NCBI GenBank assembly: GCA_964563925.1
Contig: CAZLZD010000020.1
Location: forward strand, 1 to 64,000
Origin: JAUILA01 sp964563925
GTDB taxonomy: Bacteria; Bacteroidota; Bacteroidia; Cytophagales; Cyclobacteriaceae
Reading direction: 5' to 3'
Length of the DNA stretch: 64,000 nucleotides
This document shows positions 43,895-51,523 of this stretch, in pieces. Each line of letters opens with the position of its first letter. Within the stretch, counting starts at the first letter, position 1. The position numbers were made by a program, and so were the translations under genes. The notes beneath the pieces are model-generated. The model ran no database searches and was not told the origin of the DNA. It saw only the letters and a list, made by a program, of their open reading frames with translations.

Positions 43895-44575
43895 ATGATT
43901 TTTGCACAAATAACAACAGGACAAGACACTGTATCAACTGTAACATCTTCAGACGAAACTGTCAGCATCATGGACCTCCTTCTTCAGGGAGGTTTTATGA
44001 TGATACCCATTTTAATTTTATCCATTATGGCCGTCTACATTTTTGTGGAACGGGTGCTTACCATTAATAAAGCGGCGAAAGCTCCGCAGCCGTTTATGGG
44101 GACTATCAAGGAAATGGTGGAGCGGGGCGATATCAGCGGGGCACGCGTGATGTGCCAGCAAAATCAGTCCCCGGTATCGAGAATGATCGAGAAGGGCATT
44201 GCCAGGATCGGCAGCCCGCTGAAGAATATTGAGGTTTCCATTGAGAATGTTGGAAAGATCGAAATATTCAAACTGGAGAAAAACCTCAGCCTGCTGGCGA
44301 CTATCTCCGGTTCGGCCCCCATGCTGGGCTTCCTGGGTACTGTGATAGGAATGATCCAGGCATTTATCGCCATCGCCCAGGAGGAGGGCTCTGTCAGTCC
44401 GAAGCTTCTGTCCGAAGGGATATACACCGCGATGGTGACGACTGCTGCCGGACTGTTTGTGGGTATCCTTGCCTATCTCGGATACAACTACCTGGTAACC
44501 CGGGTTCAGAAAGTAGTTCACCAGATGGAATACAGCAGCATTGAATTTATTGAGCTCCTTCAGGAACCCAGGTAG
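43895..44575 (+). CDS. exbB: MotA/TolQ/ExbB proton channel family protein
   Basis: From ATG 43895 the protein is 226 residues. It has three membrane helices and the family cytoplasmic loop (EKNLSLLATISGSAPMLGFL, in one stretch, then GTVIGMIQAF). The helix pair GIYTAMVTTAAGLFVGILAYLGYN has the Thr/Ala pattern lining the channel. With ExbD it forms the proton-driven stator. An in-frame start at 43874 lies inside the SPOR gene and is not favoured. ExbB or TolQ cannot be separated by sequence alone. The SPOR neighbour favours a Tol-like role. Confidence 0.92.
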   Translation: MIFAQITTGQDTVSTVTSSDETVSIMDLLLQGGFMMIPILILSIMAVYIFVERVLTINKAAKAPQPFMGTIKEMVERGDISGARVMCQQNQSPVSRMIEKGIARIGSPLKNIEVSIENVGKIEIFKLEKNLSLLATISGSAPMLGFLGTVIGMIQAFIAIAQEEGSVSPKLLSEGIYTAMVTTAAGLFVGILAYLGYNYLVTRVQKVVHQMEYSSIEFIELLQEPR

Positions 44576-44610
44576 TCAATTCTTAGTTGAAATAATAACG
44601 GAAACCGTGC

Positions 44611-45000
44611 ATGGCGCTAAAGTCAAAACATAATGTAGAACCGATGTTCAGCATGTCATCCATGACAGATATTATCTTTCTGTTGTTGATATTCTTCATG
44701 CTGACCTCTTCGTTTATTACTCCGTCAGGTTTGCCGGTCAACCTGCCGACAAGCAAGGCTTCAACCGTGGAAATACAAAAGGTGTCGGTGACGATTACCG
44801 ATAACCTGGAGTTTTATGTGGGGGACAAGAAAGTGACTCGTTCCATGCTTGAGGCCGAACTTCGCAGCCGGCTGACGGGTAAGGAGGGGGCTGTGGTACT
44901 GCATGTGGATAAATCAGTGCCGACCGAGCAATTTGTATTTGTGGCAGGGATCGCCACTTCGCTGGAAGCGAAAGTGAGTATTGCCACCCGACCCGAGTAA
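44611..45000 (+). CDS. exbD: ExbD/TolR-family biopolymer transport protein
   Basis: A 129-residue protein with one N-terminal membrane helix carrying the essential Asp20 (SMTDIIFLLLIFFM). A periplasmic domain follows with the pattern LPVNLPTSKA, LHVDKSVPTEQFV and IATSLEAKVSIATR. It is the proton-conducting partner of ExbB. It begins 35 bases after exbB. Its stop is followed one base later by the TonB-like start at 45002. Confidence 0.93.
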   Translation: MALKSKHNVEPMFSMSSMTDIIFLLLIFFMLTSSFITPSGLPVNLPTSKASTVEIQKVSVTITDNLEFYVGDKKVTRSMLEAELRSRLTGKEGAVVLHVDKSVPTEQFVFVAGIATSLEAKVSIATRPE

Positions 45001-45001
45001 T

Positions 45002-45889
45002 ATGGAAGGGACACAGGAAAAGAGGAACAAAAATGTGGGGATGCTGGTCTCCATAGGGGTACATGCCCTGTTACTGCTTCTCTTTGCCTTTTTGCTGGCC
45101 TGGCGTGCACCGGATCCGCCATTACCTGAATATGGTATAGAAATAAACTTTGGCGTATCCGAAACAGGATCAGGAGATATTCAGCCTGAGACACCCCCGG
45201 TGGAAAGCGAGTCGGAAGAAGAGGCTGCCCCGGAAGAGGCTTCTGAAGAAACCCCGGTAGACGAAGCCCCGGCAGAAACGGTTCCGGACGAACCGGTGAC
45301 AGAAGCCGCAGAAGTTATTCCTGAGCCTGTGAAGACGCAGCAGGAGAGTCCGCAGGTAGTAAAAGAAGAGGCCAAGCCAGTGGAAAAGCCTGTGGAGAAA
45401 CCTAAAGAGCAGCCCAAAAAGGAACCCGCACCCGAGCCCGTTAAGGAACAGCCCAACACAGAAACCGAGAAGAGCGGCGCAAAAGGAACCGGTGAAAGCC
45501 AGGACCCGCCGGCGGCCAGCCAGGGTGACGATACCGAGAAGACCGGGGATAAGGGCGATGAGCAGGGAGAACTGGATGCCCGTGCACTTTATGGCAAACC
45601 GGGTGGAGGCCAGGGAGGTGCATCACTGAATATCGTGGGATGGACCTGGGATGAGGAGCCGCGTAAGAAAGACAGCTCAAATGAAAACGGTACCGTAACC
45701 TTTGAGTTTATGATTGACGAAGATGGATATGTGATTTTTACCAAAACACTCAAAAGCAGTGTTTCCCCCAGCGTGGCCAAGTTCTATGAAGATCAGTTGA
45801 AACAAGTTACCTTCAGCCGTACAGGAACCGGTGCGGTGAAGCCCGGAAATACCCGGGGAACTGTTACCTTTACCATCGTTTCAAAATAA
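45002..45889 (+). CDS. TonB/TolA-like energy transducer
   Basis: From ATG 45002 the protein is 295 residues. A membrane helix (about 14-34) has Ser17 and His21 spaced as in the TonB SHLS motif, needed for coupling to ExbB/ExbD. A long Pro/Glu/Lys-rich spacer (about 55-190) could span the periplasm. The C-terminal domain (GTVTFEFMIDEDGYVIF, then GTVTFTIVSK) matches the TonB C-terminal beta-alpha-beta fold. An upstream start at 44981 overlaps exbD and lacks support. It completes the SPOR-ExbB-ExbD-TonB set. Whether it energises receptors (TonB) or constriction (TolA) is undecided. Confidence 0.9.
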   Translation: MEGTQEKRNKNVGMLVSIGVHALLLLLFAFLLAWRAPDPPLPEYGIEINFGVSETGSGDIQPETPPVESESEEEAAPEEASEETPVDEAPAETVPDEPVTEAAEVIPEPVKTQQESPQVVKEEAKPVEKPVEKPKEQPKKEPAPEPVKEQPNTETEKSGAKGTGESQDPPAASQGDDTEKTGDKGDEQGELDARALYGKPGGGQGGASLNIVGWTWDEEPRKKDSSNENGTVTFEFMIDEDGYVIFTKTLKSSVSPSVAKFYEDQLKQVTFSRTGTGAVKPGNTRGTVTFTIVSK

Positions 45890-45901
45890 TTACCATTTCC
45901 T

Positions 45902-47185
45902 ATGCCGATGAACTACGAGGAGGTATTGTCCTACTTGTATACCAATCTGCCCATGTTCCAGCGAATGGGGGGCATGGCGCTCAAGAAAGACCTTAGCAAT
46001 ACCCTGAAACTGTGTGCTTACCTGGATCACCCTGAAAGGAAATTCCGATCGGTGCACATTGCAGGTACCAACGGCAAGGGGAGCAGTTCGCATTACCTGG
46101 CCTCCATTCTCCAGGAAGCCGGCTACCGCGTCGGGCTTTATACCTCGCCCCATTTAAAGTCCTTTACCGAGCGGATCCGGATCAACGGCCGCATGGTTGA
46201 CAATGAGTATGTAACTGAGTTTGTCAACGAGCACCGTTCATTTATAGAAGAATTAAAGCCCTCGTTTTTCGAGATCACCGTAGGAATGGCCTTTGACTAC
46301 TTTGCCCGTCAGCAGGTTGATGTCGCCGTAATCGAAGTGGGCATGGGGGGGCGCCTCGACAGTACCAATGTGATTACGCCGGAGGCGGCACTGATCACCA
46401 ACATAAGCTATGATCACCAGCAATGGCTTGGGGATTCCCTCACAGAGATAGCCGGTGAAAAGGCCGGCATTATTAAAGAAGGAATACCTGTGGTAATCGG
46501 GGAAAACCAGCCGGAGGTATTTGACCGGTTCAGGCAGACCGCTTCCGGAAAAAATGCCACCCTGGTTAAGGCCTGGGAGCAATATGCTCTCGAAATACAT
46601 GGAGATACCTGGGTATTCAGGACAGGAGAATCCACCATTCGCGTGGAGGGTGCGGGTCTCCCGGAATATCAACAACTAAACCTGCCCGGGGTACTGGCAC
46701 TGGCCGGAATTCTGAGGGACCAACGGTCATTTCGCGTAACGGACGAACAGATGGAGAAGGGAATCCGGAATATGAAAAGCAATACCGGGCTGATGGGCCG
46801 ATGGCAGGTCATAGCTCGCCAACCCAAGGTAATCTGTGATGTAGGACATAACGAAGCTGGTTTCGCCTTTATTCTCAAACAGCTGAAAAAGGAATCATAC
46901 GCAAAGCTTTACATCATTTTGGGAATGGTGTCGGACAAGGATATCATGCCGGTGCTGAAAATGCTGCCACCGGAGGCAGGCTATTATTTCTGTCAGGCCA
47001 ATATCCCGCGTGCGCTGGATGCAGGTATCCTTCAGCAAAAAGCGGAGGAGGCCGGACTCCATGGAGTCGTGATCCAGGAGGTAAATGAAGCCCTGGCTGC
47101 GGCACGTGAACAGGCGGGGACGGATGATCTTATATTTGTGGGAGGAAGTAATTTTGTTGTAGCCGAATTAAACGAACTGACATGA
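45902..47185 (+). CDS. folC: Bifunctional folylpolyglutamate synthase / dihydrofolate synthase
   Basis: Mur-ligase-family enzyme that adds glutamate to folates. The ATP loop GTNGKGSS is at 55-62. The folate and Mg sites VEVGMGGRLDSTNV and DVGHNEAG, and the C-terminal Mur ligase fold (VDIMP-like, then GGSNFVVAEL), are all present. 427 residues, complete. The start could also be ATG 45908. It is 12 bases after the TonB-like gene. Its stop overlaps trmB by ATGA. With pabB in the window it shows that folate is made in the cell. Confidence 0.95.
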   Translation: MPMNYEEVLSYLYTNLPMFQRMGGMALKKDLSNTLKLCAYLDHPERKFRSVHIAGTNGKGSSSHYLASILQEAGYRVGLYTSPHLKSFTERIRINGRMVDNEYVTEFVNEHRSFIEELKPSFFEITVGMAFDYFARQQVDVAVIEVGMGGRLDSTNVITPEAALITNISYDHQQWLGDSLTEIAGEKAGIIKEGIPVVIGENQPEVFDRFRQTASGKNATLVKAWEQYALEIHGDTWVFRTGESTIRVEGAGLPEYQQLNLPGVLALAGILRDQRSFRVTDEQMEKGIRNMKSNTGLMGRWQVIARQPKVICDVGHNEAGFAFILKQLKKESYAKLYIILGMVSDKDIMPVLKMLPPEAGYYFCQANIPRALDAGILQQKAEEAGLHGVVIQEVNEALAAAREQAGTDDLIFVGGSNFVVAELNELT

Positions 47186-47841
47186 GCCGAAGGAAGCTGG
47201 AAAAATTTGCGGTAAACAAGCTGCGAAAGAATGTGATTGAACCTGGTAAGCCGTTGTTCGGCGCAATGAAGGGAGAATGGAATACACGGTATTTTGAACG
47301 GGATGCGCCGTTGGTCCTGGAACTCGCCTGCGGAAGGGGTGAATATACCATCGGGCTGGCCCGTAAATTTCCGGACCGGCATTTTATCGGGGTGGATATT
47401 AAGGGCGACCGGATCTGGAAGGGAAGCGGGATCGCCCTGGAAGAAGATCTAACTAATGTGGCCTTTCTGAGAACCCAGATCGATCTTCTTGAGGATCATT
47501 TCGAACCGGGCGAGGTCTCTGAGATCTGGATAACTTTTCCTGACCCCCGGCCGAAGGAACGGGATGAAAAGCGGAGGGTAGTACACCCCAGGTTTCTCGA
47601 GATATATAAAAAGATCATACAACCAGAAGGGTGGGTCAGGCTCAAGACGGACAACACCGGCCTGTTTCAATACGCCCTTGAGGTATTGGAGGAGCGAAAT
47701 GACGTTTCCGACCTGTCGTTTACATGGGACGTATATCACAGCGACCTGCGGGATGAATGTCACGAGATACGCACCCGGTATGAAGAGAAATTCAGCCGGG
47801 AAGGTCACGATATAAAGTATCTAAAATTCAGGATAACCTGA
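47182..47841 (+). CDS. trmB: tRNA (guanine-N7-)-methyltransferase
   Basis: It methylates G46 in the tRNA variable loop using S-adenosylmethionine. 219 residues with the SAM motif VLELACGRGEYTIGLA (45-60), GVDIKGDRIWKG, the catalytic loop WITFPDPRPKERDEKRR and a C-terminal EVRTRYEEKF-like segment (HEIRTRYEEKF). Overlaps folC by four bases. A small RNA gene with its own promoter starts just downstream. Confidence 0.95.
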   Translation: MSRRKLEKFAVNKLRKNVIEPGKPLFGAMKGEWNTRYFERDAPLVLELACGRGEYTIGLARKFPDRHFIGVDIKGDRIWKGSGIALEEDLTNVAFLRTQIDLLEDHFEPGEVSEIWITFPDPRPKERDEKRRVVHPRFLEIYKKIIQPEGWVRLKTDNTGLFQYALEVLEERNDVSDLSFTWDVYHSDLRDECHEIRTRYEEKFSREGHDIKYLKFRIT

Positions 47842-47848
47842 CATGCGC

Positions 47849-47878
47849 TTTTGATTTACCGTATTCCTTGTACCTTTG
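47849..47878 (+). promoter_or_regulatory. Promoter of the candidate small RNA
   Basis: TTTTG (47849-47853), 17 bases, and TACCTTTG (47871-47878) fit the Bacteroidota TTG-N17-23-TAnnTTTG pattern. The predicted start at about 47883-47886 coincides with the first base of the closing stem of the RNA. Confidence 0.75.
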
Positions 47879-47882
47879 CATT

Positions 47883-48086
47883 ACCCACAGGGTTGGACAC
47901 GTTTTTCTAAACCTAACACCAATTAAATACCGAGTGAAGCCTGCTTCCAAAGCCAGGCCTCATCCGCCTCCGGCGGACCTCGCCCGCAAGGGCAGGATAA
48001 CAGTGGAAGGCTGAAGTTGTTGGGCAGCTCAAAACCTGTCTTACAGAGGGTTTAGACAACTCCTCCGGCCTTGTGGGTATTTTTTT
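47883..48086 (+). ncRNA. Candidate structured small RNA with 6S-like architecture
   Basis: About 204 nt. The ends pair in a continuous 14-bp closing stem (47883-47896 with 48065-48078, including G-U pairs), followed by a seven-base U-tract. Inside, TCTAAACC (47906-47913) pairs with GGTTTAGA (48049-48056). Next comes a large asymmetric loop carrying a small hairpin on its 3' side (CTGT/ACAG near 48036-48046). AGC-CTTCCA (47938-47949) pairs with TGGAAG-GCT (48004-48012), and two capped hairpins (TCCGCC/GGCGGA and GCCC-GCAA-GGGC) form the tip. Closing stem, central bubble and terminal stem is the 6S RNA plan, and the size fits. No tmRNA, SRP RNA or RNase P signature is visible. The branched tip is atypical. 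Confidence 0.6.
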
Positions 48087-48231
48087 CAACCCCTTCCCGG
48101 AACAATTCAACTTACACAGGGTTTATATGACGAAAATCGTGATGATTAAGGTCACGATTTTGCATAAAATATGCTGCATGCAGCGTATATTTATAGACAA
48201 ATAACTTAACCTACTTTTAAATTTAAACCTT
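48087..48231. promoter_or_regulatory. Leader of the fasciclin gene with two dyads
   Basis: AAAATCGTGA (48133-48142) and TCACGATTTT (48152-48161) form a perfect 10-bp inverted repeat with a 9-base spacer and no U-tract behind it. Twelve bases further GCTGCATGCAGC (48173-48184) is a perfect palindrome in an AT-rich setting. Both lie 45-100 bases before the fasciclin ATG and look like operators or leader hairpins. Confidence 0.5.
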
Positions 48232-49272
48232 ATGAGAAAGATGAAATTATCAACGATAACCATTCGGTTGATGACGGTGTTGTCCGTGGCGGCGATGTTT
48301 GTGATGGCGGGATGTGGAGATGATGACGGAGGAGATCCGGTTGCCACCCAGAATATCTGGGAAATTGTACAGGATCGTACCGAGTTGTCCTCACTGGAAG
48401 CAGAACTTGATGCTGCCGGATTGGGAAATACGTTGGCTACGACCAATAATATTACACTTTTTGCCCCGTCTAATACAGCGTTGAATACGTTGCTGGGCAC
48501 TTTGGGAATTACGGACTTTTCTTCCATCCGCGAGGACGTGGTGAATGAAGTACTTACCTATCACGTGGCAACTTCGGTGGTTCTGTCTTCAGGACTGACG
48601 GAAGGAGCTATGATTACCACCCTTCAGGGTGAGGATATTGAAGTGGTAGGCGGACCTGCCCTGAGCACTGGTGCTACCAGTGATTCGGAAGTAGTTACTG
48701 CTGACATATTGGCTACGAACGGCGTGGTACATGTTGTGGATGTGGTACTTGTCCCTCCTACGGTAGGGGAGCTTATTGTAAGTACCCTGGGTACCCTGGC
48801 TCAGCCGATTTTACTTTCTGCTGATTTCTCGGTACTTGCCGATGCAATCAGGAAAGCGGATGAAGAATATGCCAGCCTTCCGGAAAACAGTGAGGTGCCT
48901 ACACTGGTAAGTATACTGGCTGATCAGGCAATGCCTGATACCGATTTCACTGTATTCGCACCCAGCAATGCGGTATTTACTGCAGCGGGGATTGGACTCG
49001 ACGACCTGACAGCTCAGCAGTGGTACGGAACGATTGCCAAGCATGTCGGTATCGGCATATACGAGGCAGATGATCTTACTACCGGCACAATAATTAATAC
49101 CGCGGCCGGAGCAGGAACGGAAATAACGGTTACCAACGCCGGAACAGGTGGTTCATTTACAAGCATATTCCTGAATAACGATGCAGACGTGGAGTTTGAA
49201 GCCGAAGTGGCGGCGCCTTCCGTGGCATCCGCTTCCAATGGTGTGATTCACGCGATTGCAGGAATTCTGTAA
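48232..49272 (+). CDS. Fasciclin (FAS1) domain lipoprotein
   Basis: 346 residues. A lipoprotein signal ends in VMAGC, followed by a GDDDGGD tether. Two FAS1 domains follow (about 40-172 and 180-346). Each contains the H1-like motif TLFAPSNTALNTL or TVFAPSNAVFTAAG and an H2-like motif ending in NGVVHVVDVVLVPP or NGVIHAIAGIL. FAS1 proteins mediate cell-surface adhesion. Location at the outer membrane is expected. It is monocistronic, with a terminator behind and two dyads in front. Confidence 0.95.
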   Translation: MRKMKLSTITIRLMTVLSVAAMFVMAGCGDDDGGDPVATQNIWEIVQDRTELSSLEAELDAAGLGNTLATTNNITLFAPSNTALNTLLGTLGITDFSSIREDVVNEVLTYHVATSVVLSSGLTEGAMITTLQGEDIEVVGGPALSTGATSDSEVVTADILATNGVVHVVDVVLVPPTVGELIVSTLGTLAQPILLSADFSVLADAIRKADEEYASLPENSEVPTLVSILADQAMPDTDFTVFAPSNAVFTAAGIGLDDLTAQQWYGTIAKHVGIGIYEADDLTTGTIINTAAGAGTEITVTNAGTGGSFTSIFLNNDADVEFEAEVAAPSVASASNGVIHAIAGIL

Positions 49273-49295
49273 GCGAAGTATTAATTAACATAATG

Positions 49296-49328
49296 AATCC
49301 CTGTGGCTGGTGTCACAGGGATTTTTTG
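49296..49328 (+). terminator. Terminator for the fasciclin gene
   Basis: AATCCCTGTG (49296-49305) pairs perfectly with CACAGGGATT (49314-49323) around an eight-base loop, followed by TTTTT. It abuts the stop of the convergent OmpA gene. Confidence 0.9.
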
Positions 49329-51377
49329 TTATCCACCGACGGATTCGTTACGGATAATTTCAATTTCCGTACGACGGTTGATCTCGCGACCATCCACCTC
49401 GTCATCATTACTCACCAGGGGTCGTTCTTCACCGAATCCTTTGGCGGACAAACGCGTATCTGAGATGCCGCGCCCAATGAGGTAATTAACGACAGATTCC
49501 GCTCGCTTTTTTGACAGAATCTTGTTGGCAAGCGAGTTCCCTACATTATCCGTATGACCGTTGATCTGTACCACAAGGTTTGGGTTGTCCTGGAGTAATT
49601 CGAGAATCCGGTCAAGCTCGCCCAGTGATTCGGTACGCAGATCAGATTTACCGAAATCAAAGAATATATTCTTCAGGACCACCTTGGAACCGGCCTCTGC
49701 CCTGCGCATGATGATATGGGTATCCAGCTCCTGGAACTCCTGAAATTCGGGAAGCTCAAAGTTCAGTGAATTAAACAGGTATCCTTCCTTGCGTGTGGAT
49801 ACCCCATAATTACCTCCATGGGGTATGACCAGTTCAAAATCACCTGTTTTATCATCAGTTTGTACACGGGCTAAGATTTTGTTACTGGTGTTGTCCACCA
49901 GTTTGAGCTCAGCTTGCAGAGCTTCTCCTGTTTCCGAATCTATCACTTTTCCCCTCAGAACAGTTACCACATCGTGGTTTTCCTGTTTTTTCAATAATTC
50001 CTCATCATAATAAACGGTGGCTGGTTCTTCAATCGGAGCAACTTTCTCCACAGGTTCTTCCTGTTTTGGTTGCTCAGGTACAGCGGGTACGGTTGTATTA
50101 GCCGCCATTACAGGCTTGGGGGAATGATGTTCCAGACGAACCTGGTACATGTCGGCCATACCGAGTCCGCCGGGCCGCATCGATGCGAAAAAGCCCTCTT
50201 TAAGGTCCGGGGTGGGCATGAAATAATTGTCATTGAATACGCTGTTGATGGGGTACCCAAGGTTCACCACTTCTCCCGGCCTTCCGTCAACGAGGTCCAC
50301 GTAGTAGATATCTTCGCCACCCATTCCGGGATGACCGCTGGAACCAAAATACAGTCTTGTCCCGTCAGGAGTGACGTAAGGTGCATCTTCATTGTATTCA
50401 GTATTAACCTTGTCACCCAGGTTAACAGCCGGGAGCCATTCTCCGTCCTTACCAAGTTCACTCCGGTATATGTCCAGTCCGCCGAACCCGCCGGGACGTT
50501 CGCTCGCAAAATAGAGTGTATTCCCGTTGCCGGTTATCGTCGCACTTGTTTCCCAGAACACCGAATTGATCTCCTCACTCAGGGGTACAGGCTCATCAAA
50601 ATAGTCACCTGTTCTCCTTGATTTGTAAATATTTCCTCCGCTGTATTCGTAGTACATATAAAGGAAATTTCCGTCAGGAGAGATGGAACCTGCGGCATCG
50701 TGATACTTGACGTTTACAGACAGGCCCAGCTGACTGACCGGTCCCCATTCGTCGCCCTGTTTTTTGGCGAAATAGATGTCTTCATAATACGTCCCGTCAT
50801 ACAGTTTCAGTCCGCCGGTAGACCCGGGCCGGTTGGACGTGAAAACAAGCATATTCCCGTTATCCAGTATCAGTGGGGTATAATCATTGAAACGGGAATT
50901 GACCTGTTCCAGGTTGATAATCTCCACATTCAGCGGGTTTCTTGAGAGAGAATCGGCAGCTATGCATTGCCTGATCCGCCGTTCGACGTCCGATTTACGA
51001 GACGCACCCTTTTGGGCATACCGTTCAAAGGATTGCCTGGCTTCGTCGAAACGCATATGGTAGGTGTAGGCGAGCCCGAGCTGGTATTCAATATGTTTAT
51101 CAATCTTCGGATCCAGGAAATAGACCTTTCGAAGGTGTTCGAGGGCAGGCAGCTCGTCAGGGCTGTACAAATACGCCAGCCCGAGCTGGTAGGTGGCTTT
51201 AACATTCCCTTTTTTTAACTTGAGTGCCTTTTTGTAATAATTTATTGCTTTTTCATAGTACCCGGCTTTGTAATGCCGGTTTCCCTGCTTCATGAATTTC
51301 TTATAGGTCTGACCATGCACGGCAGCAGACATGAGCATAAGCACTAAAATCACGCATCTGAAAAGGTTCCGGTTCAT
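49329..51377 (-). CDS. PorE-like OmpA-family protein (TPR, PD40/WD40-like, CRD, OmpA)
   Basis: 682 residues. A signal peptide ends VHGQ (1-23). TPR-like helices follow (24-140, HYKAGYYEKAINYYKKAL), then a six-bladed PD40-type propeller (about 165-415: LVFTSNRPGSTGG, LYFASERPGGFGG, LYFGSSGHPGMGGED). A carboxypeptidase-regulatory-like domain (VLRGKVIDSETGEALQAEL) comes next. The C-terminal OmpA peptidoglycan-binding domain (about 563-675) has NGHTDNVG and RRTEIEI. This order matches PorE, the T9SS trans-envelope component, and similar gliding/T9SS OmpA proteins. Several paralogues with the same order exist in Cytophagales, so the exact name is not assigned. Confidence 0.88.
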   Translation of the reverse strand: MNRNLFRCVILVLMLMSAAVHGQTYKKFMKQGNRHYKAGYYEKAINYYKKALKLKKGNVKATYQLGLAYLYSPDELPALEHLRKVYFLDPKIDKHIEYQLGLAYTYHMRFDEARQSFERYAQKGASRKSDVERRIRQCIAADSLSRNPLNVEIINLEQVNSRFNDYTPLILDNGNMLVFTSNRPGSTGGLKLYDGTYYEDIYFAKKQGDEWGPVSQLGLSVNVKYHDAAGSISPDGNFLYMYYEYSGGNIYKSRRTGDYFDEPVPLSEEINSVFWETSATITGNGNTLYFASERPGGFGGLDIYRSELGKDGEWLPAVNLGDKVNTEYNEDAPYVTPDGTRLYFGSSGHPGMGGEDIYYVDLVDGRPGEVVNLGYPINSVFNDNYFMPTPDLKEGFFASMRPGGLGMADMYQVRLEHHSPKPVMAANTTVPAVPEQPKQEEPVEKVAPIEEPATVYYDEELLKKQENHDVVTVLRGKVIDSETGEALQAELKLVDNTSNKILARVQTDDKTGDFELVIPHGGNYGVSTRKEGYLFNSLNFELPEFQEFQELDTHIIMRRAEAGSKVVLKNIFFDFGKSDLRTESLGELDRILELLQDNPNLVVQINGHTDNVGNSLANKILSKKRAESVVNYLIGRGISDTRLSAKGFGEERPLVSNDDEVDGREINRRTEIEIIRNESVGG

Positions 51378-51476
51378 GTACGGAGGCGTAAAAAATGATT
51401 CTATCTGAACCTAAAAAAAACACATGAACCTGCCAAAATCTTCGAAATTACCCGATGTATTAAAATCTGGGTAAAT

Positions 51477-51506
51477 AAAAAAAGCCGCCCGGTAAGGACG
51501 GCTTTT
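51477..51506 (-). terminator. Terminator for the TonB-dependent receptor gene
   Basis: AAAAGCCG (51480-51487) pairs with CGGCTTTT (51499-51506). On the minus strand the stem is followed by U-rich sequence. It lies 18 bases after the receptor stop. Confidence 0.85.
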
Positions 51507-51523
51507 AATCGAAATGCCACAGG

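Noticed and set aside
47883..48086. RNase P RNA, tmRNA or SRP RNA as identity for the small RNA
   Set aside because: No GAGGAAAGTCC-like P-RNA core, no tRNA-like ends with CCA and tag reading frame, and no SRP GGAA/GCAGCC pattern.
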